Shown: piece by piece, positions 27,208 through 34,977 of the stretch
How the letters are laid out: each line of letters begins with the position of its first letter
How positions within the stretch are numbered: the stretch's first letter is position 1
Assembly (NCBI RefSeq): GCF_017377395.1
Contig: NZ_CP061800.1
Span: forward strand, 4,547,633-4,611,632
DNA: 64,000 nt
Direction of reading: 5' to 3'
Origin: Desulfonema magnum
GTDB taxonomy: Bacteria > Desulfobacterota > Desulfobacteria > Desulfobacterales > 4be13
Made by a program: the position numbers and the translations under genes
Notes under the pieces: model-generated
Told to the model about the DNA's origin: nothing
Database searches by the model: none
Seen by the model: the letters and a program-made list of their open reading frames with translations, nothing else

Positions 27208-27374
27208 CTGATCTCAGCCCCGATCTGAAACACCGCTCCGCTTTCGGAGAGACACCGGAAGAGGCTCTGAAAGAAATGCCGAGGGCAAAGGCGGCCTGGC
27301 CTGAAGCTGCAATCTCAGAAAGCAGGCCGGTTCCCAGACCCTGTTTTCGCCCAGCAATTTATCAGGCAGCTTAA
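27204..27374 (+). pseudogene. hicB antitoxin, 3' remnant
   Basis: The frame overlapping the PIN stop (ATGA) reads TDLSPDLKHRSAFGETPEEALKEM, given here as TDLSPDLKHRSAFG and ETPEEALKEM, and ends FRPAIYQAA. This is the HicB core and its characteristic C-terminus. The N-terminal strand is absent here and appears at 25087. The gap between the halves is filled exactly by the AAA-PIN pair. No HicA toxin was found. Confidence 0.6.
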
Positions 27375-27444
27375 ATCTGAAAAAAAGGACAGTTCACTCA
27401 GATCCTTTTTCCCTTATGACGGGGCCGGAACCAGGAGAAAACTT

Positions 27445-27555
27445 ATGTATGTTATTTCTGTTATAAATTACAAAGGCGGAGTTGGAAAAACGACAACAAC
27501 TGCCAATCTTTCAGCAGAATTGAGAAGAAATCCGGCCTTTTCCGGTACTCAGTGA
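27445..27555 (+). pseudogene. 5' stub of a ParA-family ATPase gene
   Basis: ATG 27445 follows an aggag site, and the frame begins MYVISVINYKGGVGKTTTTA with the deviant Walker A (KGGVGKTT) of ParA/Soj/MinD ATPases. After 36 codons it runs into a dispersed repeat (tactcagtgatcaggtttttt) and stops at 27555. The remaining 200 or so residues are missing. Confidence 0.6.
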
Positions 27556-27728
27556 TCAGGTTTTTTGTCGGACAGGCTCGTCTTCCTGGCATTGCAGGAA
27601 GGGGTGAGAACGCGTCCTGACTGACTTACAGATCGAATAAAGTAACAGTGGATTCCTGCTTTCGCAGGCTTCGGCGTGAGTTCAGACTTCGGCGAACTCA
27701 GTCGAGTCGTCGAACGGAATGACATATA
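27549..27728. repeat. Dispersed repeat family A, diverged copy
   Basis: The left edge tactcagtgatcaggtttttt and the inner motif gtggattcctgctttcgcag match the elements at 34801, 37188 and 55500. It disrupts the parA stub. The right part has gained an unrelated insertion (ggcttcggcgtgagttc...), and the right end is not clear. Confidence 0.5.
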
Positions 27729-27738
27729 AGAAACGGGT

Positions 27739-27812
27739 AAGTACCCTGCCATAAGTTTTCCAGGATTTTCTATATATAAGCAAAATACCGGAAAACTTAT
27801 GGCAGGGTACTT
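27739..27812. repeat. 74-bp palindromic element
   Basis: Inverted arms AAGTACCCTGCCATAAGTTT... and their complement flank a 28-bp AT-rich centre. The arms are at least 22 bp and perfect. The outer ends (AAGTACC/GGTACTT) resemble those of the elements at 51771 and 54384. It lies between the parA stub and the next gene, and is probably a miniature transposable element. Confidence 0.65.
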
Positions 27813-27848
27813 AATAATCTGTTTTTATAAACAAGTCGGAAACACCGT

Positions 27849-28133
27849 ATGGAAACCTCAGCCAGCGAATCGGCAATCTTAAAAAAGCGTGACAAATTCT
27901 TCAAAGGATTTGAAAGAAGGAGACCTTTTGAGCATGATGTCCGTAAAATCGGAATATTCACGCAGTTTTCCGTATCTGTCCCGGGCAACAGTCCCGGTTC
28001 TCATACCCGATGGGTCAAAGTGGTGAATCATATGGGAAAGACGGTCAGAATGTATCACGACACTTATGACAAAACAGGCCGTTTTATCCATCGCGGTGTC
28101 AAAGTCCCGCGTCCCGAAAGACATGTCATATAG
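27849..28133 (+). CDS. Hypothetical protein
   Basis: A 94-residue basic protein (METSASESAILKKRDKFF... GVKVPRPERHVI). The second half alternates strands and turns (VKVVNHMGKTVRMYHDTYDK). No family was recognised. ATG 27849 has only a weak upstream site. It is followed 8 bases later by another gene on the same strand, so the two may form a small operon, perhaps a toxin-antitoxin pair given the location. That role is a guess. Confidence 0.5.
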   Translation: METSASESAILKKRDKFFKGFERRRPFEHDVRKIGIFTQFSVSVPGNSPGSHTRWVKVVNHMGKTVRMYHDTYDKTGRFIHRGVKVPRPERHVI

Positions 28134-28141
28134 GTGAAATT

Positions 28142-28732
28142 ATGAAATATAACATATCAGAATCAGTGATGATCAGCAAAATTCACAAAGCGGCTGAGAG
28201 CGATGCCGGCTTTGAAACGCTGAGAGAGTTCATATTTGATTATTATTACGCTGAAGACGACTATGTTTTTGAATTCGGCGGAGCCGAGGAAATATTTGAC
28301 GTGCTGTCCGTATATCTGGAATCCGAGGAGGCATATGGTGATCCCCTGAGAAAAACCCGGATGAGACGGCTGCATCGGGCGATTCGGAACCGGCATCGGA
28401 CAGTAGAGGATATGACGGCAGCGTTAAAATATGACCGGATCGCAAATCTGCTGGACAAATTCGAAGCCGGAGTCATTTCCCGGGCAGTCTTTCTTTCTCA
28501 GCTTCGCAGCCTGTCTCCGCTCACTTCCGACGCTGAGAAACTTGTCGGGGCATACAGGCTCCTGTCCGAAACAGAGGAAATAAACACCAGCTCCTCCGAC
28601 ACGGAAATCCCCATCCGCTTTCCCCGTGAGATCGCCGAGAAGATTCGGAAACTGCCGGACATGGACGCATTTGTCAGCGCCGTCGTGAGGGAGGCTCTCG
28701 AAAACCGCTCCCAAGGAACACATCTCCGGTGA
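28142..28732 (+). CDS. Hypothetical protein
   Basis: A 196-residue acidic, mostly helical protein with no recognised domain. The last 45 residues (IPIRFPREIAEKIRKLPDMDAFVSAVVREALENR) resemble the CopG/ribbon-helix-helix-like ends of antitoxins, with a strand followed by two helices. Together with the 94-residue gene 8 bases upstream it could make a regulatory or toxin-antitoxin pair. This is unproven. The start ATG 28142 follows gtgaaatt; no strong site. Confidence 0.5.
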   Translation: MKYNISESVMISKIHKAAESDAGFETLREFIFDYYYAEDDYVFEFGGAEEIFDVLSVYLESEEAYGDPLRKTRMRRLHRAIRNRHRTVEDMTAALKYDRIANLLDKFEAGVISRAVFLSQLRSLSPLTSDAEKLVGAYRLLSETEEINTSSSDTEIPIRFPREIAEKIRKLPDMDAFVSAVVREALENRSQGTHLR

Positions 28733-28893
28733 AATATTCAGACATGATTCGGAATAAGCTGAGATGAGATGACTCTTTTGTATTATGATCGGACCACAGA
28801 AAAGAAATCAGACAGTTATCAGAAAGATGCCTTATACCGACCGCACAACAAAAAATTCAAATAAAATCAAAATTTAATCTGAGGAGTGAGAAA

Positions 28894-29290
28894 ATGAATG
28901 AGACCGTTATTCTTGAACTCCCGGAAGCAGTCACCGGTCAGGCCGGAGCCGTGGCTGCCATGACCCGGCAGCAGTTTGAAGAAGTGCTGACAGAACGGAC
29001 TGAACGCTCTGCCACGGAGCTTCCCGCGGAATTATTATCCGATGAGCAGATACTTGCCCGGTGTGATATGCAAATGCCATCCGAACAGCAGCAGGTTCTC
29101 AGCGATCTCCTGGCCCGCAGCCGGGAGGGAGAACTAAGTGAGACAGAGACCCGGGAACCGGACAGGCTGACGCAGATCTGTCCGCGGGGACTGGTGTACA
29201 CAAGGCCCGGGCCTGGAAGATGGCGGTGGAGCGTGGCCTGAAACTTGCAGCATTCATTATGCCGGGCCGACAACGCCCCGTAAAGGCGGG
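28894..29290 (+). pseudogene. Small hypothetical gene with a 3' frameshift
   Basis: ATG 28894 with gaggag upstream opens MNETVILELPEAVTGQAGAV..., a short helical protein with acidic repeats (LLARSREGELSETETREPD). The frame stops at 29241, but the natural continuation, AWKMAVERGLK, lies in another frame from about 29205. A single-base change near 29195 therefore disrupts the end. The tail then merges with a dispersed repeat at 29247. The family is not named; the pattern is typical of small proteins that accompany toxin-antitoxin loci. Confidence 0.45.
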
Positions 29291-29428
29291 CATATTTGCG
29301 GCAAACCTGCTGTTGCAAATATGCCGCCCTTACGGGGCCTGGCAGGGGGGCTGCAAACCTGCTGCCACAAACCTGCCGCACTTACAAGGCTTGGTCGGCT
29401 CTCCCCTAAATCCGTTATCACCAGCTTT
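29247..29428. repeat. Dispersed repeat family E
   Basis: This stretch (gcattcattatgccggg..., tgcaaatatgccgccc, ctaaatccgttatcaccag) recurs in diverged form at 33145-33270 and 63733-63835. It is rich in cgg/ccg and lies in spacers. The remaining spacer 29429-29681 is AT-rich and holds no gene I can see; it should contain the promoter of the chemoreceptor gene. Confidence 0.55.
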
Positions 29429-29681
29429 TTCTAACAAATTTTTCATATTAACTTAATAAAAAGCTAACATTTAATTGTCAAAGATGTTTGCAAATGAAAG
29501 AGAGTATCATAAATTTTTACGACTTGGTATCAGCAGATCGTAAAAATTCGTAATGTTGCGTTCAGGCGGTTTGTCATATAAGCACAACTGTCTGTTTTTT
29601 TTAAGACCGCATGAATCCGAAACAACGAACAGGCCCTGAGCCGCATACAACACAAAGAAAAGTATCATAAGGATAGTTAAT

Positions 29682-31649
29682 ATGTTGAAGGAAAATAAGC
29701 TGGTTATCAAATTTCTGACCATGGTGAGCATCACTTTGATTATGGTGATATTTCTGTTCCTATCCTCGGACTCCGGATTTCGGAAAATAACAAAAATCAA
29801 TGAGGGAGTCCGGGTTCTCAATGATGTGAATCAGCATCTCTCAGAAGCCATCATACAGGAAAAAGTTTACCTTAACGATCATAATGAAACATTTCTTAAA
29901 AAAGTTTTGAAATCTGTGCAGGAGGCCGCGCACAAGGCTGATACGCTGGCAGGGTATTCTTTTCTGAATTCCTCTGAAATTCAAACATTAAAAAACCTTC
30001 TGAAAAACTACGAAAATTCAACTGGCAGATTATCCCAGGAAATAGCGACTCTCGTCTTATCAGACATCCGGCTTATTCAGGTGATAGCTCACTTTAACCT
30101 GGAATCTGATAAGATTATTACCCAGATTAATGCCTATGAATGTGCGTGTCAGCTTGAGAACAAAAGACCTGATCTCCATCTGTTATCACTTCGTGATGTG
30201 TCAAGAGATTCGGTTATTGCTGTCACACAGATTTTCTCGATACTGAAAGACCAGCTTTTTGACAAGGAGAACGCCAATGCGTTTACAGAGAAGAGCGGCG
30301 CGGCATTAAAAAAATTTAAAGATCTGGCGCAAAAAGCAGCTCTCATTGGAAATTACATTGAATTTGTTACATCCGAAAAAATATATTCTGAATACATAGG
30401 CCTTATAGCGAAAGATTTCAATTATCTGACCCGGGTATCGGCTGAAATTTACCGATTATGGGAAAAAAAATGTGGCTTACAGAAGGAATTGGATGTGATC
30501 CGCCAGAAAATGGTGAATACAAAAGAAAAGATACTCATGTCAGCGGCTCAGGAGATTGAGTCGCTGACGTATCATGTGATTCATGGGAACCTTATCGCTT
30601 TTGCGGCAATATCCGTAAGCCTGATTATCGGGAACCTGCTTATCGGTCGCTCTGTTATCAGACCAATTAACCACATCATCAGACCACTGCGCAGGGGTGC
30701 GGATCATGTGGCATCTGCCTCCGAATCCATGTCATCTGCCAGTCAGTCTCTGGCTGCCGGATCCTTCAAACAGGCATCATCTCTGGAGCAAACGTCCGCA
30801 TCCCTTGAAGAGATTGACCTGGTCAGCAGGCTGAATGTCGAGAATGCCTTCCGCGCAAACCAGCTTATGATGGAAACGGAAACAGTGGCAGACCAGGCAA
30901 AGGATTCCATGACCGTGCTGAACACCTCCATGGAAGAAATTTTCACATCAGCTATGGATACCCGGAAAATCATCGGAACAATTGAGGGAATTGCCTTTCA
31001 GACCAAGCTGCTTGCGTTGAATGCCGCGATAGAAGCTGCACACGCCGGGGAAAACAGCGCAGGATTTGCAGTGGTCGCAGATGAGATACGGAAATTGGCA
31101 GCTCAGACTGATGACGCTGCAAAACAGACCACGGTTCTGATCAAAAATACCCTGAAAAAAATTGAAAACGGTTCGGAATTATTGGACAAAGCTGATAAAT
31201 GCGTGTCAAAGGCTGAGGAAAGTGCAAAAAAAGCCGGAAATCTGGTTCGGGAGATTACTTCAGCCTCAGAGAGACAATTTAAAATGATCGAACAGATCAG
31301 CATCGCTGTGGTGGAACTGGATGGTGTTGCTCAGGAGACAGCTGCGAATTCTCAGCAATCCGCTGCCATTTCAGAAGATATGAATGCCCAGGCTGAACAT
31401 ATGCGAAAATTTGTCAATGAGCTTGTTCATGTGGTGGGCGGTGCCGGGAATCTGACTTCTCATAAAAAAAGTAACAGATTCAAAATGCTTTCCTGCTATC
31501 TGCCATTTAAAGCCGGGAAAGAGATGAAAGATACCCGGGCAGATGTTCCGAAGGCATCTGTCTCACGCATTGATTATAAATCTGCCATAAGATATAATTC
31601 CTTATCTCTAAAACCTTCTGAACTTTCTGAGAGATACCTTGAAATTTGA
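29682..31649 (+). CDS. Methyl-accepting chemotaxis protein
   Basis: A 655-residue chemoreceptor. A first membrane segment (residues about 10-28) is followed by a periplasmic helical sensor of about 270 residues and a second membrane segment near 300-322 (IAFAAISVSLIIGNLLIG). The cytoplasmic signalling domain has the conserved hairpin tip GTIEGIAFQTKLLALNAAIE near 425 and GFAVVADEIRKLA. The stretch after the second membrane segment only loosely fits a HAMP domain. It would signal through CheA/CheW, which are not in the window. A PhnD-like binding protein follows 58 bases on and may be its ligand receptor. Confidence 0.9.
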   Translation: MLKENKLVIKFLTMVSITLIMVIFLFLSSDSGFRKITKINEGVRVLNDVNQHLSEAIIQEKVYLNDHNETFLKKVLKSVQEAAHKADTLAGYSFLNSSEIQTLKNLLKNYENSTGRLSQEIATLVLSDIRLIQVIAHFNLESDKIITQINAYECACQLENKRPDLHLLSLRDVSRDSVIAVTQIFSILKDQLFDKENANAFTEKSGAALKKFKDLAQKAALIGNYIEFVTSEKIYSEYIGLIAKDFNYLTRVSAEIYRLWEKKCGLQKELDVIRQKMVNTKEKILMSAAQEIESLTYHVIHGNLIAFAAISVSLIIGNLLIGRSVIRPINHIIRPLRRGADHVASASESMSSASQSLAAGSFKQASSLEQTSASLEEIDLVSRLNVENAFRANQLMMETETVADQAKDSMTVLNTSMEEIFTSAMDTRKIIGTIEGIAFQTKLLALNAAIEAAHAGENSAGFAVVADEIRKLAAQTDDAAKQTTVLIKNTLKKIENGSELLDKADKCVSKAEESAKKAGNLVREITSASERQFKMIEQISIAVVELDGVAQETAANSQQSAAISEDMNAQAEHMRKFVNELVHVVGGAGNLTSHKKSNRFKMLSCYLPFKAGKEMKDTRADVPKASVSRIDYKSAIRYNSLSLKPSELSERYLEI

Positions 31650-31707
31650 ATCTCGAATTCAAATTTCAAGTTTCAAATTTCAAATTTCAAATAAGGAGAT
31701 GAATATT

Positions 31708-32580
31708 ATGAGGAAACGTCTGAAAATTTTATGTGTGGCGTTGTTTCTGACACTGTTAAGTCTGCCGGTGACTGTCCGGGCTGAACAAAAACACTTGAAA
31801 ACAACGATCCGCCTGGGTCTGATCCCCAGGCAGGACAGAGACATTGTGACTCTTTTTCAACCTGTGCTGGAACATCTGAAACAGTGCCTGGGAACAGAGA
31901 TAAAAGCATACAGTTCGGATAATTATGAAGGGATTATCCGCGCATTGGCGCATCAGCAAGTTGATTTTGCTTATCTGGGACCCAAAAGCTATGTGGAAGC
32001 TACGGAAAAAATTGAGGTGGAAGCCCTGGTGTCAGAGATGAATAAGCAGGGAGAACCAGGTTATTGCGGTGTTATCATTGCTAAAAAGGGAAACGGTATA
32101 GAAGATATCGAACAGGCCAAGAACAAAATTTTTGCCTTTACGGAACCTTATTCCACATCTGGCTATCTTGTCCCCGGCGTGGCATTTGCCCGGGATATCA
32201 GAATAGATCCAAAAACATACTTTAAATCGGTTCAGTTTTCCGGATCCCACAAAGCTTCCATTCTGGGGGTTAAAAACGGTTCCATAGACGTGGCAGCCAC
32301 AAATACCATAGACCTTCTTACCCTGAAAGAGGGCGGAAAAATCTCTGATGAGGATTTTATCATCCTTTGGAAATCAGAGCTGATCCCCGGGTCTCCGATA
32401 TGCGCCAGAAAATCACTGCCGGAGAGCCTTAAACAGTCTTTCAGATCAGCAATGACAGGCTTTAAGAACAAGAAAGCATTAGAGAGAATAGGAATTGGCG
32501 GCTTTATTTTAGCTGAGGATAAGGATTATGACATTATCCGTGAACTGAGTCGCATGAAAAAAAAGTTATCTGCAAAATAA
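31708..32580 (+). CDS. PhnD-like periplasmic substrate-binding protein
   Basis: A 290-residue exported protein. The signal peptide is RKRLKILCVALFLTLLSLPV with cleavage likely after VRA. The body (IRLGLIPRQDRDIVTLFQPV, VDFAYLGPKSYVEA, AFTEPYSTSGYLVPG, DVAATNTIDLL) is the PhnD/phosphite-phosphonate binding fold. ATG 31708 lies 10 bases from aaggag; the earlier ATG 31699 is too close. No permease or ATPase genes follow. With the chemoreceptor directly upstream, a sensing role is more likely than transport. The short AT-rich leader 31650-31690 repeats caaatttcaa. Confidence 0.85.
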   Translation: MRKRLKILCVALFLTLLSLPVTVRAEQKHLKTTIRLGLIPRQDRDIVTLFQPVLEHLKQCLGTEIKAYSSDNYEGIIRALAHQQVDFAYLGPKSYVEATEKIEVEALVSEMNKQGEPGYCGVIIAKKGNGIEDIEQAKNKIFAFTEPYSTSGYLVPGVAFARDIRIDPKTYFKSVQFSGSHKASILGVKNGSIDVAATNTIDLLTLKEGGKISDEDFIILWKSELIPGSPICARKSLPESLKQSFRSAMTGFKNKKALERIGIGGFILAEDKDYDIIRELSRMKKKLSAK

Positions 32581-32707
32581 GGATTTTTTCTCGTTCACAC
32601 GCTCTGCCTTAAGAAAAAATAAAAAATGCTTGACAAATTTATTCTTTTCCTGATATCTGTCTGCTTTATTGATTGCCAGAAGGCAGTATTTTATATTTAA
32701 CGATCTG

Positions 32708-32935
32708 TTATTACCAAAGCCACGAAGGCTTCCGTTACCCAAAAAAGGTGATGAAGGCTTCCGTGGCTTTTTTTTGTTGGTCGAAAAAAATTACCAAAGT
32801 CACGAAGGCTTCCGTTACCCAAAAAGGTGACGAAGGCATTCGTGGCTTTTTTGTTGGTCGAAAAAAAATTACCAAAGCCACGAAGGTTTTTATTGCCCAA
32901 AACGGTGATAAAGGCATTCGTGGTTTTTTTTGATC
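32708..32935. repeat. Three tandem hairpin units (about 77-80 bp each)
   Basis: The unit is attaccaaagccacgaagg...gtggcttttttt...ggtcgaaaaaa, present three times at about 32708, 32790 and 32867. In each, aaagccacgaaggc pairs with the later gccttccgtggcttt (with changes), and a T run follows, so each unit is shaped like an intrinsic terminator. Copies 2 and 3 carry compensating and single changes. A TTGACA lies upstream at 32632-32637. The open frame across them (86 codons) is judged not real. Confidence 0.7.
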
Positions 32936-33081
32936 AGAATAAAATGAAAAAATATTTATTTTCAAGATGTTACTAACTCGAGGATTATTTTTTCTCGGCT
33001 GGCTGAATTTGCTGGCAATCTTCAGACGGAGATTTCCTCAGAGTTTTTCGCTACAGGGATTTTGTATAAGAAAAGGATGAT

Positions 33082-33107
33082 AAAAAAGGGGATTCGGTCC
33101 CTTTTTT
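33082..33107 (+). terminator. Hairpin with A and T runs
   Basis: aaaaaaggg and ccctttttt pair around gattcggt. The stem is flanked by A and T runs, so it could end transcription from either side. It lies in the gene-free stretch 32581-33426. Confidence 0.45.
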
Positions 33108-33144
33108 CTGATTATAATGGATTGAGGGGAGACAGGCAGCGGCT

Positions 33145-33270
33145 TTGTTGGGGCGGCATATTTGCAGCATGATTTACTGTAAATATGCCGCTCCCGCGAG
33201 GCTTGATTGCTACAAATATTGCCGTCCTTACAGGGGTTGGTTGATCGGTCCTCCCTTAGCTCCGTTATCA
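33145..33270. repeat. Dispersed repeat family E
   Basis: Similar to 29247-29428: ggggcggcatatttgcagca, aatatgccgctcccgcgagg, tacaaatattgccgtcctta and ending ctccgttatcatcag. Apart from this, the hairpin array and the A/T-run hairpin, nothing was seen in 32581-33426. Confidence 0.55.
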
Positions 33271-33426
33271 TCAGGGAAATCCCTCTCAGCAAAAAGTTAA
33301 GAAAACTCCTTTCTGAAAATTATTAACAAATTCAAATAGTAAAAAGTAATCATCGGATAACAGCGGACAGTAGATTTGTGTCACCGCAAACCTGCTGTCC
33401 GCATAACAAAGAAAGGAGTATTGATT

Positions 33427-34623
33427 ATGAAAAGAAAAATAGGTCTTATGGGAATTGGTCTGTCAGTTTTGTCTCTGATGCTTTGCTATATATGGGGATG
33501 TAACTCAGACTCCGACAGTACCGCACAGGAAATTCAGGACGTGGAATATGAGATGTGGGCAAATCTCGGAGACAAGGCCGCAAAAGAGGCGATTGATATT
33601 CTGAGCAATGCGCCTGAAACAAAATCAGCGTTTCGTGAGGACCTGATCGTACTCACCAATGCCGGGTATGCCGTGATTGACGGGCATACCACCCAGGCAT
33701 GTCTGGATGGTCTGCGAAATGAAACCGGGGCTTCTGTGGGAAACACAAGGCTGATAAATGTTCATAGCGCGTCAACATCACCGCTTTGGTTTTTCCTCTA
33801 TGAAAAGAATTCCGGCAACGGCGTTTATTGTGAAACAGAAACGTCTGCGATTAATCTTTCAAATTTTGAAGTTGCGGATGATCCTTTTGCCCAAGTGAAG
33901 TTGTATAACATTAAGGCAGATGACGAACATCTCTATGCGAATTTTTCCGAGGCAAATGAGGAGTTGTTTGTAAACAAGGGGTTCGGAGGAAATGAATTTC
34001 GCATTATCAGCATTGCCAATGCCGTGGCCGAGGGCGCGCCTTATGATCTGACCCGGGCATTCCTGTATCATGATCATTTCTGTCCCGGTGTCACTTCCGG
34101 CTATCTTTTGGTGAAATATTTGGAGAAACATTTTCCGCTCACAGAAACATATAACAAGTACTTTATTCTTTCAATTCCGCCCTGGTGCAAGGATGACGCG
34201 CTGATCACGATGTTGAACGAAACACCTGGAAAACGCGGATACGGCGTGTTTCATCTGAATGATGAAGACAAAGCAAAACTGAAAGACGAAGCCAAAAATA
34301 TTGCAGGTATCTTCTTCCGCTGGAACGGCGACAGCAATAATCCCATGGGCGAAGGAATTGTACTCAGTTTTGATTTCAGTGAATCCAAAAAACTGAACAA
34401 CTGGGGCGAGGATACTCCCTGGAACTGGTGGGAATCGAGATTTAAAATGGACATTTGGCTGCTTGATTATCTGAATATGCCTGAAGATTTCGTAGAAGTC
34501 ATTCCCTTCAACGGAAATAACACCTTTTTCCTGGAAGATTTGGAAGGCATCACCCAGCCGTCCGACATGGTTCGTCCGGGCATGAATCCCCTGCAATTGT
34601 TAGGGCTTCAGAACCAGGGCTGA
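33427..34623 (+). CDS. FmdE-domain lipoprotein
   Basis: A 398-residue protein starting at ATG 33427 (aaggag upstream). The N-terminus is a lipoprotein signal with Cys near residue 24 (LMLCYIWGCNSD). The rest resembles FmdE (formylmethanofuran dehydrogenase subunit E family): NAGYAVIDGHTTQACLD, and the metal-site motif FLYHDHFCPGVTSGYLLVKY near residue 215, then IPPWCKDDALI. A paralogue sits at 37304, and a TonB-dependent receptor lies between them. The reaction is unknown. Outer-membrane or periplasmic anchoring next to a TonB receptor suggests binding of a metal or metal complex during uptake (inference). Confidence 0.8.
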   Translation: MKRKIGLMGIGLSVLSLMLCYIWGCNSDSDSTAQEIQDVEYEMWANLGDKAAKEAIDILSNAPETKSAFREDLIVLTNAGYAVIDGHTTQACLDGLRNETGASVGNTRLINVHSASTSPLWFFLYEKNSGNGVYCETETSAINLSNFEVADDPFAQVKLYNIKADDEHLYANFSEANEELFVNKGFGGNEFRIISIANAVAEGAPYDLTRAFLYHDHFCPGVTSGYLLVKYLEKHFPLTETYNKYFILSIPPWCKDDALITMLNETPGKRGYGVFHLNDEDKAKLKDEAKNIAGIFFRWNGDSNNPMGEGIVLSFDFSESKKLNNWGEDTPWNWWESRFKMDIWLLDYLNMPEDFVEVIPFNGNNTFFLEDLEGITQPSDMVRPGMNPLQLLGLQNQG

Positions 34624-34649
34624 TACCAATTATAAAACCAGAGACAAGG

Positions 34650-34776
34650 AGTGCCAAACTTTTAGTTTGGCAAAGCCTGTCTCCGCCGGAGGGTCAAGGA
34701 GGAATGTAGGGTGCCGCACTACATTTTTTATATCGGGTATATTATTTATTTTGAGTTCCCTAAATTTGGCACTCCG
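34650..34776. repeat. Inverted-repeat element (ggagtgccaaa ends)
   Basis: The left end ggagtgccaaac and right end tttggcactccgg are inverted copies, and the left end has an extra internal hairpin (tgccaaacttttagtttggca). A related short piece, gtgccgaacttgccgtttggcactcc, occurs at about 52379. It is a miniature element in the spacer 34624-34977. Confidence 0.5.
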
Positions 34777-34800
34777 GATGTCTGGTTGCTTATTTCTGAT

Positions 34801-34948
34801 ACTCGATGATCAAGTTTTTTGACCTGATTCAAACAAAAAGCTTGTTATTCCTGCGAAAGCAGGAATTCATTTTTGACTGATGCGGCGTTCCAGGAACAGT
34901 GGATTCCTGCTTTCGCAGGAATGACAGAAAAAAATTTGATTATCGAGT
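34801..34948. repeat. Dispersed repeat family A, 148-bp copy
   Basis: Terminal inverted repeats actcgatgatcaagtttttt / aaaaaatttgattatcgagt. Inside are two inverted copies of ttcctgcgaaagcaggaat. Shorter relatives lie at 55500-55591 and 37188-37285, with a diverged one at 27549. It is probably a MITE. Confidence 0.7.
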
Positions 34949-34977
34949 GTACAGAAGTTTTCACAAAGGAGTATTGA

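Noticed and set aside
27445..27555. parA as evidence of a functioning plasmid partition locus
   Set aside because: Only 36 codons remain and no parB or origin was seen.
28163..28723. Minus-strand frames over the hypothetical gene at 28142
   Set aside because: They lack ribosome sites and lie wholly within a better plus-strand frame.
32673..32933. 86-codon open frame over the hairpin array
   Set aside because: Its repeated peptide simply mirrors the DNA repeat; no ribosome site and no homologous protein sense.
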